Below, one piece after another: positions 55,213 through 64,000 of a DNA stretch of 64,000 nucleotides. Source of the stretch: Populus alba (lineage: Eukaryota; Streptophyta; Magnoliopsida; Malpighiales; Salicaceae); contig NC_133296.1 in the NCBI RefSeq assembly GCF_005239225.2, positions 16,477,546 to 16,541,545 of the forward strand, given 5' to 3'. The position numbers and the translations under genes are program-made. Under the pieces are notes generated by a model. The model had not been told where the DNA came from, did no database searches, and worked only from the letters and a program-made list of their open reading frames with translations. Each line of letters opens with the position of its first letter. Position 1 is the first letter of the stretch.

Positions 55213-57403
55213 ATGGAAGGAAATTTGAATGAATTTCTAGTAGGGCAGCTGCCAACTGTCATCTACATGCCTAATTTTATCACACAGACTGAAGAAACCC
55301 ATCTTCTACAAAAGGTGGCAATACACTCTTCAGTAATTTCAAACTTTTTTCAATTTTGATTTCGCCTTTTCTTTTTCACTGGATTCGCTTAATGTTTGCT
55401 TTGCAGATTTATGAAGCCCCTTTATCAAAGTGGAAATCTTTGAAGAACAGAAGACTTCAGAATTGGGGTATGTTGGAAATTTTGTTTGTTTTTTCACTCC
55501 CCTTCTCTCAACTTTCCCCCCCCTGCAAAGTACACACAGAAGCTGTAGTAGAAGAAAAGGTGCACAGGGTTTCTCCGATTGATAGTAATTCCCCCCCTAC
55601 TACCCTTGGTCTTTGGTATTGACAGGTGGTGTCGTCTACGAAAAAGGACTTCTACCCCAAGACTGTAAGTGGAAATAAATTTTAGTCTTATTATCTCTAT
55701 AAGGGGTTTGAGCAGTTGCACAAATATTAGCAATCTACTATTCTTTGAGACATGTTTCTCTTGTGTTATCAAATTTGTTCATTTATTGTTTTCTACCTTA
55801 AAGATTATGGTTCAGACTTGCAAATTGGAACTTCCTTTAATGGTTTACATCCTGATTTCTGCTCCAGTATATCAAGTTAAAATCAACCCTTGACTTCTTC
55901 TGGATTTGCAATTACTGATTCTGTGGTTGTCTCTTGAAACAAAAGATGTATGCGGTTCGGTTATCTGTTTGGCAGCTTAGTTCCAATTGTGGATGGTGTT
56001 AAATGACAATAATTACTGGTTTTATGAGGTTAAACTGAGTGAGGAAGTGATTTCCTCCACCTATTTGGATCATTTAGGGAAATTTTCACCATACACTAAT
56101 GTTTGGTTACACCAGTTGGGTGGTAGCCCTACTGGCAGGTAATTTTGTAACACTTTCTGGGAGGTCTCGAGTTTGAGCTCCCACTCCATCCTCTCATGGA
56201 TTAAAAAAATAACTTTTTTAAGTTACATTTGAACAGGTTGAGGACATGTCTTTTAGAAATTGTCATGCTCATAATTTAATGTTTTTAACTTTTTATTTCA
56301 ATGTTGATTCTAATGTGATATATATTTTTTAAGTCTTCTGTCAAACTCCATTGCAGTGCCTCCCTGGTTAACGATAATTACACAAAGAATATCAGAAGAA
56401 TCAGGGCTTTTCCCCTCAACAATCAATCACGTTCTCATCAATGAATACCTTCCTGACCAGGGAATAATGGTTTGTTTTTGTTGTCACACAAGTGCTCATG
56501 CCCATTGCTGGTGACCCACCCTTGAAAATCTTAGTGCTTCATGTTTTTAACTGTCACTGATTAGATCACTGACATTACCATTTAGCAGTATGTTTGTTCC
56601 AAAAGGAATTATTATGTCTCATCCCAGCAATCTAAGGTTGCTACAGTATATGACAGCATAATTGTGGGCTCTGGTTCTTATGTTCTTTGTTGTTTGTCAT
56701 ACAGCCCCACCAGGATGGACCCGCATATTTTCCTGTAGTAGCTATACTTTCTCTTGGATCGCCTGTTGTCATGGACTTCACTCCACATTCACGGTTAAGA
56801 ACATGCACAGACACGTGGAAAAATGAAGTTGAAGAACAAAATTTTGGTCGAGAAGCTAAAGAGACTGAGACAGAACAGATGGATAATCCTGAAACTTCAG
56901 TTCTATTGATGCCTCGGAGTCTACTTATATTCAAGGACAATGCCTACTCAGGTGGCTTCCTATGTTTTTCTTTTTTCTTGATGCAAAAGAGAGCTTGGTT
57001 GGCTTTCACTTTCCAAGCATCTCTACATTTATATGCTCTAAGAGTACCATAAATATGTTAAGAAACTTACATCATTATGCTCTGGTTTCCAGACTACTTG
57101 CATGGCATAAAAGATAGCGAGGTTCATCATTGTGATAAGGTAATTTAAGAGTATTAAGCTGCAAATTACATGTTCCACAATGGGTTGGTAGGTTCATCAC
57201 TATGGCTTGTGTTCTTTCAGGTCATAAATGAAGTTGAAGCTCTTGCACATGATAAAGTCAATGAACCCTCCTTTGGCACTGAGAGTGCTGATGTTCAAGA
57301 TGTGGGAAGTGGAGATCTCAATGCCATCCATCGGACAGCAAAAAGAATTTCATTGACTTGTCGATTAGTGTTGAAGGTTCACAAGAATATATTCAAGTTT
57401 TAA
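55213..57403 (+). CDS. ALKBH6: ALKBH6-type 2-oxoglutarate/Fe(II) dioxygenase
   Basis: AlkB-family oxygenase; plant ALKBH6 binds and demethylates RNA and affects stress responses (family knowledge). Seven coding exons, 55213-55314, 55407-55467, 55626-55664, 56357-56469, 56705-56951, 57093-57139 and 57221-57403, give 263 residues with closed phases. Conserved blocks are LPTVIYMPNFI, SKWKSLKNRRLQNWGG, LLPQDLPPWL, INHVLINEYLPDQGIM, the iron ligands His and Asp in PHQDGPAYFPVV, LGSPVVMDFTPHSRL, LLMPRSLLIFKDNAYSDYLHGI (third ligand His), and a C-terminal HRTAKRISLTCRLVLKVHKNIFKF-type segment with the Arg pair that binds 2-oxoglutarate. The start chosen gives the usual short N-terminus; the acceptor before it is AG at 55208-55209. 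Confidence 0.93.
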
Positions 57404-58125
57404 CTCCTTATTTATGTAATGAGTTTTGATTTAAACTGCACATTTAAAACTGAAACTGGTTTGAATCCTGCTCTTTGTTGGGATGATAGTTCCTTTCCTC
57501 TTTTTTATTTTTTCTATTTTTTTTACCACTTTTTTTAGGGTTTAGATCAAGAGGTGGTCTATGACATGACGTAGACAAATTGCGCTTGGTTAGTTTAAAT
57601 GAACAAATAAGGAAAGAAGTCTGATTTACAAGTTTGGTAAAGACCAAAAACGAGAGAAGAGTCGCCTGATGCGAACCGAACCATATTTCTTATGTTTGAG
57701 ATGGAACCGAGGTGCTTGATGCAAACCTCTACAATGGCGTTGCAAATAATAAAAATTGAATTAATATGGTTAGCTTAAAGCAATAAATTGTTTATACTCC
57801 TATAAATTTGTTTATTTCAACTATAGAGAGTTATTTGTAATATATTTCATCCAAGGAACCTATTTGAAAAGGATGTAAACGCTAATTGAGTGGCGTTCAA
57901 TAAATCAACAAAGGACTTATTTGTAATCAACCTCAGCACGGGAACTAGATGAAGTGTTGTAATAATAAGATTTTTGTTCCCATCAGAATGGCGCAACATC
58001 ATCGTTGCTACTGTGGGGGGCCTAATGGTGTTTTGTTACAGAAATATAACCACTTTGGAAAATTACATGCCACTTTATAGATAAACAGGATTTGTGGACA
58101 GAGAAAAAACTATTGACTAGTGTAT

Positions 58126-58158
<33 letters not shown>

Positions 58159-58223
58159 AATTTCATCTCAAAATAGAGGCTGCTTACAAATGGAAGATTG
58201 ACATCCAAGATTAGGAGATATCT
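57404..58223. other. Convergent 3' regions of ALKBH6 and DET1
   Basis: Holds the two 3' UTRs and a CT microsatellite (about 58126-58157). No gene. Confidence 0.5.
58126..58157. repeat. (CT)n microsatellite
   Basis: About 16 CT units just downstream of the DET1 stop codon. Confidence 0.9.
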
Positions 58224-61200
58224 TCACCCTCGAAAGTGAATATTCACTGATGGTTGCAAGAACAGCGTCTGCTGAATGGAAAGAGCCAGGGGTAAAAAAG
58301 GATGGAACAGGAATGACGACACCTTTTTTGTTCGACCATCCAAACTTCCAGCTTCAGGACCTAGTTGAGAAAACAGAGCACAATTACCATCCACCCACTT
58401 CAATAATATTCAGATGGGATGAAACTTAGAATGGTGCAAATGAAAACAGTAGTTCTGGATCGACACAAGGGGGTTGATTCATGAAAAAAATCTTGCTGAA
58501 AATTACAATAACCACTTGATGATTCACATGCAGAAACTCCCATAATCTGTTGCTTATGGTCCTTTGGCCCCGAAACTCTTTAAGGTGAAGAAACATACCT
58601 GGCTTAATCTTAAATTTTAGGGTATGTGGTTGCCTTCTAGAAATGAACTTGATAGGATGATCTGTTGATGGTCTATGGCGGTCAGTCGCAGATATCAGCT
58701 ACAACAACAGACCATTAACATGGATTTAGATGGTGCACAACCAATTGACAAACAAGCACGTACAAGAAACCATAACAAGTACGAGCAAAACATGCCCACA
58801 AAAATGCTGACAATTATAAAGCAGAAATGACACATTTTCAAAGATCTGCGCGCGATTAAAAAAATCTATACTCATATAGGAGGGGATATGGCTAAAACCA
58901 CTACTTGCCAGTTTTACATTTATAATTCAAGGCCGGCCCCCAAGGAGGTACAAGCCATGTACAAAAATAAGAAGCTCATATACAAAGTAGTTGAGAAGGG
59001 ACAGAGTTTTAATCCAACTACTTAAAGTAACAGTTTTAAAGGTTCCAACTTCTTAAAATTGTCGATGTGTAAGAAGCATCTAAGAATTCTAGGACAATAA
59101 ATGGCATCATCCTTCCTCTCTAGCTGTCTTCAAGAAATAAAAATATACATGCCCCAAAATATCATAGACGGAAGTTAAAGCAGTCTACACGAGTCATTTT
59201 AGAATCTGGCCCTACTGCTTTGCCCTTCAATTGTTTTCCGAGGGAATAAAGGGCTCTAGCCAGTATTAAGGTTAAAGGGAGTAAAGGCAGATCACTGACG
59301 AACATTTTTACAGAGGACAGTTGCATTCACCTTAGATTTAATAAAAATCAGAAGACGAATGACCAAAATATCCCTCCAAGTTTGTCTAAGCACACATGTT
59401 TAGTAACCAGAGTCGAAATAAATAACCTTCCCCCCAAAATCTTGCCATGATCCAGGACACAAGCTTTGAGGGTGAGCATAAATGAGGAGAGGAGATGATA
59501 GGTTGGAATCAGACCTTTTCATCGTACCGAAAGAGAGATTGATCAAAATAGGGTGAAGGACTCAGTGATTGACAACTGAAAGGTAAAGATGTCAGCATCT
59601 TCTTCACAAACTGCAGAATTCATTATCTGATTAGATGATGCTATGGAAGCAGATGTAGTCACATAAATACAAGGCAATTCATGGAATTTCATCACTGTGT
59701 TCATGGCACCCAAAGAGAGAAGGGGGGGGGGGGAGGTGGGGGGGATCAAGAACACAATTCACAAGTCATATGCTCATACTTAACCTGTGAAAGACTGCTG
59801 GCTTTATACTTAATGGACCGTAGTTGCTCAAGAGCATGGATGTTATTTGAGTGTGATGATATGAAATTCATGTAAGATGAATTTCTTGACATAGCATAGA
59901 AGTGGTCGCAGAACTGCTCAAACAGGAGATAAAGCTCATCTGCTGAATTCTACACCAAGTAATAAAATATAAGCATGTCAGAGCAGTGCATAATGTTATT
60001 TAATGGCATTAAAAATATTATGATTCCCAAATAACGACCTGGTAAAATGCAACGATTTCAGTTGTCTCCATGTTATATACAGCAAAGAATGATGCATGGT
60101 GATCAGCACTTCGTGATACCTGAAGCTACAAATATGCTATCACCATTATCAAAACATTCCAATGCAAAGCACAATGACCGATTTGCATGAGAATGTGACA
60201 ATTTATAGAACTTCACATTCCATAAAGGCTTGCAAGGGCATATAAAAAATATAAATTGAACTGATAAAGGTTTAAGCTAATTACTACAAGATCTCAGAAT
60301 TACAAAAGCATTGTTAATTTCACATTCCATAGAGCTAGTTATCTAGGATTTATCAGCTCAGAGCCCAGCATCTAATTTTTTTAATTAACAAATAATTCAG
60401 TAAATATCTTTGCTGTTTGTACAGGACATAGTGCTGTTCCAGACATAAGCATTGTTAGAAGTGAAAGTCAAAACAAAAATAATAATAATAATAAGTGTCT
60501 ATTAAGTAGCATAGGAGCAGGAAGCAATCTCAACAATCAGAAGCCACACACTGTACTTTTAGGTTTCTTAATCATTCCACAAGAAATCCATGGCATTCAA
60601 CTTCCTTACATGAAATTCCAGAATTCCATACACATGATTGGAACATTAACCATCCTTATTGCTGCCAATTGGGCTGGATTTCGCAGGCTGTTCAAGATAA
60701 GGCCATATCTTTCAGCATGTTTCGAAATTGCAGCCTGACCACTATCATCTGTTGTCCAGCCAACCCACATGCATTTCATTACTAAATTCAACTATATATT
60801 TTTTGATATCATGCTCAACGATAGTTGAAACAGATATTTTAAATGCTCTTAAAATCGAAAATAGAACATCATGGGCATAGAAGAGGAAAGTGAGTAGAAT
60901 TTGAAAAAAATTGATTTGTACCAATTAAAAGTTACAATTTTCCAGTTTAAAAAAAATACTTGACCAAACTAAAATTCTACCATGCAACTCCATTTATGTT
61001 AGACTCGTGGAAAACTCCCACCAAACCCTGTTTAATCATATCTCAACAGTGTTGAGGAAAAATCAATAGCACCCATCAGACCACCTTTAATGCAATGACT
61101 GGAAAACACTGTTTCTCTCTTCCTACAATATGAGGTGTAGGGTGAGATCATGGATTCAATTGTGATAAGAGAATTGAGTTTGCTTGCCAAGCCAAGGAGA

Positions 61201-63784
61201 AACAGAAAAGTATACTTGCTGTGGTATTTCATATTATCTAGTCTGACATCTATTTCATATGTTCTGGAAACATGCCCTCTTTTGTGATACATGAGGACTT
61301 CATGATCTCAATATTTTCCCAATCACAAATGGAATTTCATTGAAGCGACACTTTTTTCTATAATGAGTAGAGTTCTTTTCATTATACCCTATTTTCCCTA
61401 GTTCTTGTTTTGGGGGGTGATGGTGGTGTGTTCCAAATACAGTCCATGTAATTGATCATTCTCAGACCTTTGACATGATTCAAGTGGTAGAAAGCATAAA
61501 AAGCCTCACCCCTCCATCAACACTCCCAAACTTGATTAGCAAATGATGACGATCCAAGAATTGTACCTGTTCAAGAGTTATAAATAATTAATTACATGTG
61601 ACATTGATGGACATCATTTAAAGTTGCTTTAGCATTGTGTAGAGAAAAAATTAAATCAAGATAGCACATTTTTGCAGCTCATCTAGCAGAAGGGGGAAAA
61701 TATTTAAAAAAACAAAAACTTTATTACCTCACCTTCCAAATAATCAAGTCGACATAATCTTGAAAATGGAAATAGAATTTCTTCTTCAAGCACTGGACCC
61801 TCTGACAAAGTAATGCTATTACTGTATAAAAATACTTGTGAAATATTCAAAATAGTTCCCATCATCATAGATATTAACCACTAAAAGCATTCCAGATCCA
61901 CCACACAGTTCCTCAATGAAATAATTAAAAAAAAAAACCAAGAAAGTGAATACATTAATATAATGCAAAATAAAATATCCCAGATTGGCTAGATTTAAAA
62001 AGAAAAAAGGTAAAGGAAAAAACACTTTGCATGCCTTGTAAACCATAAAGGTAATAAGAAAAACTAGAGAATTTTACAAGCCAAGTTTTTCGACCACAAA
62101 TGATTGTCATGTTGTCTCATTGAGTATTCTGAATATTAGATAGTTCAAAATTCCAATTATTGTAGTTGATATATTCTGAATACATAATGAATCCCGAGCT
62201 GTGATGCACATATAGAAGTCAAGAATATGCGCAGTCACCAAAACAAGTAATACAATACTAACTTTATCCAAAACTTCACAAGTTCACCAACCAAAATAAA
62301 AATGTACGGACAATGAAGTCCTACAGTGCAATAATGCAAGGAAAGAAATGTAACTAGAAAATACCTGAATTGCAGCATTTGTCATTCACTAGTACATGAA
62401 TTATTCAGAACATCCAACAAGATGATGAGATTAATTTTGAAAGATAGTCTTGTGACCTTATCAAAACATGGAATTGGAATGCCAAATAACCAACCTGGAA
62501 TTTATCAGTTTCTTCACTCCATATTCCTTGAAAAATGAATGAGAGCAAGCGTTGTTTAATGCCACTTAGAAAAGAATTGTCTGAATTCAGCTGATTACTA
62601 TGGACACCATTATTGACATGATTCCCAGATGATTGATGCAGTTTACTTTTGTCAGCCACTGTCATGCACTGCAATCCATGGCTCAACAGTCAGTTGCCAA
62701 TTGCAAACCAGGCACACAAATAGTAAGTTTACAACAGCCAAACTATTGCCAAAGAAGAGAGACATTTATGACATGTTCATGAAACTGCATAAAGAAGCAA
62801 AGGTATTAAGTGTATTCAAAAGCTCAAGTGGTGCTTTATTTATGGTAGAAGTGGATGGCACTTGCCTGACTGTTAGAATTAAGAAAAAGTTCATCATCTT
62901 CACGACAAAATGCACCTATCGCACGCACATCAACAAGGTTACCAGATTCCCTAATTTGGAGAATGTATATTGTCTGATAGCGAAGCGACACAACAGCCAG
63001 TAAATCATCATACAGGAAGACACCCATGTTATGAGCCAAGTTAATAAAATCATTGCGAAAGACCTTCTCATCTAGTATCACCCCATCTTCCAACCTAATT
63101 ATAAACACATAGAAAAGGAATGAAAAAGAACAAATACAATGAGAAATATGAAGCAGAGGAATATTGAGGCATTGACCTTTGAAATTGGGGGGGGGGTATT
63201 TGTGAAATATAAAGTGTACCTCAAGAGGTGAAAAGTAATTCTTTCTATGGAAGGGACTCCCTGAATAGCTCCTCCTATAGCAGGTGCATCATGAATTTGA
63301 GCAGTGGAAGTAGCAAAGAGTCCGAACTGGTTGGTGATGACATATAGAAAGAAATCTTTGCAAATAACCTCATTGCTGGAAGCAAGGGGGACACAGTAAA
63401 GTTGAGTGAAGAAGCTGTCGAACCTCTTAGCTCTAGATGGAAGATGACAATCTTCTTGTTTGTAGGAATAGGAGAGCCAAGTGGGTCTATAAACAATGAG
63501 ATCCTGGTGATTTCTGCTAAAACTAATGAGGTATTGACCATCATCGGTGAATTTGCGGAATGAATGATCGGGGCATTCAACATCGTATATGGTAAAACTA
63601 GGCACTAAATTCTCATAGAATCGCCGAGCACAATGAACCTGGAAACATGCATTAATTTTTGGTGTGATAAGAAAGAAAAAGAGGAGACCATGTGTGTGTT
63701 TTAGTTACATACGCTGGTTCCAGGAGGAGGAGTTTGGATTTGGCGCTGAAAAATCCTGGCAACCACATTGTTGTTCCTCAACAT
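58224..63784 (-). CDS. DET1: DET1, light-signalling repressor (De-etiolated 1)
   Basis: Nuclear protein of the CDD complex (COP10-DDB1-DET1) on CUL4 ligases. It represses photomorphogenesis and binds chromatin (family knowledge). Eleven exons: 63784-63713, 63638-63220, 63094-62866, 62668-62495, 61801-61733, 61566-61510, 60119-60039, 59949-59785, 59610-59515, 58698-58599 and 58360-58224. They give 532 residues, against 543 in Arabidopsis, with all phases closing. Marker blocks: NNVVARIFQRQIQTPPPGTS at the N-terminus, YDVECPDHSFRKFTDDGQYL, RNHQDLIVYRPTWLS, FGLFATSTAQIHDAP, LAHNMGVFLYDDLLAV, DVRAIGAFCREDDELFLNS, KKKFYFHFQDYVDLIIWK, SSHSNNIHALEQLRSI, KFISRRQPHTLKFKIKPG and the end VNIHFRG. The third intron begins with GC (CAG/GCAAGT) instead of GT. 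Apparently complete and functional. Confidence 0.96.
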
Positions 63785-64000
63785 ATCAGCACACTTCTGC
63801 TGCTTTTGCTCTTGCTCTTGCAATTGAAGAAATCATATGGTAAAAGAAATCCCTAAATCCACATAAAATCAAACACAGCAGCAGCAGCTATGAGTGAGTG
63901 ATTGCAACAATTTTTCCCGAAAACTAGGAGTGACTAATTAAATGAAGAAGAAATATAATATGGAGCAGTACAATTTTATGACAAAAATTGATTTTCCATG
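63785..64000. other. DET1 upstream region
   Basis: Probable 5' UTR and proximal promoter of DET1. Contains short GCA/GCT runs; no other feature is supported. Confidence 0.5.

Overview
This is plant nuclear DNA from a woody eudicot. The intron-rich genes, AT-rich spacers, plastid and mitochondrial transit peptides and decayed retroelements show this. The gene sequences and one AT-rich MITE-like repeat resemble what I know from poplar and willow (Salicaceae), so Populus is my best guess; no species marker is present. All gene models were built by eye from reading frames, splice sites and family knowledge. Exon phases close without a gap in every complete model except one doubtful FHIT junction.

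Layout. 1-2510 (-): 5' half of the mitochondrial ABC transporter ATM3/ABCB25. 3023-7805: a PIF/Harbinger DNA transposon with a broken transposase and a broken Myb-like helper gene. 9467-10534 (+): ndhN, a plastid NDH subunit. 10535-15950: gene-free DNA with four clusters of a degenerate 33-bp repeat. 16101-18138 (+): a CYP714-type cytochrome P450. 18708-19952 (+): a reticulon-like protein. 20446-22268 (-): Ycf54/LCAA, a chlorophyll-synthesis factor. 22722-25192 (+): FHIT dinucleoside hydrolase. 26177-34935 (+): a long WRN/RecQ-type helicase. 35648-37993 (-): mitochondrial calcium uniporter. 39193-43852: a complete but decayed Ty1/copia element (-). 43858-45566: an LTR-like segment ending in two palindromes. 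45577-50253: two tandem copies of a fused copia/Ty3-gypsy remnant. 50755-53105 (-): CBSX3. 55213-57403 (+): ALKBH6. 58224-63784 (-): DET1, complete with 11 exons.

The left third keeps an ancestral neighbourhood: ATM3, ndhN, Ycf54 and FHIT are consecutive in Arabidopsis (At5g58270 to At5g58240). Here the P450, the reticulon and repeats lie between ndhN and Ycf54. Ycf54/FHIT and CBSX3/ALKBH6 are head-to-head pairs. Most of the genes are nuclear-encoded organelle or housekeeping functions and do not form one pathway. I saw no CRISPR, operon, tRNA, rRNA or new multi-gene system. The oddest features are the tandem chimeric retroelement, the 33-bp arrays, the FHIT splice junction and a possible U12-type intron in CBSX3.
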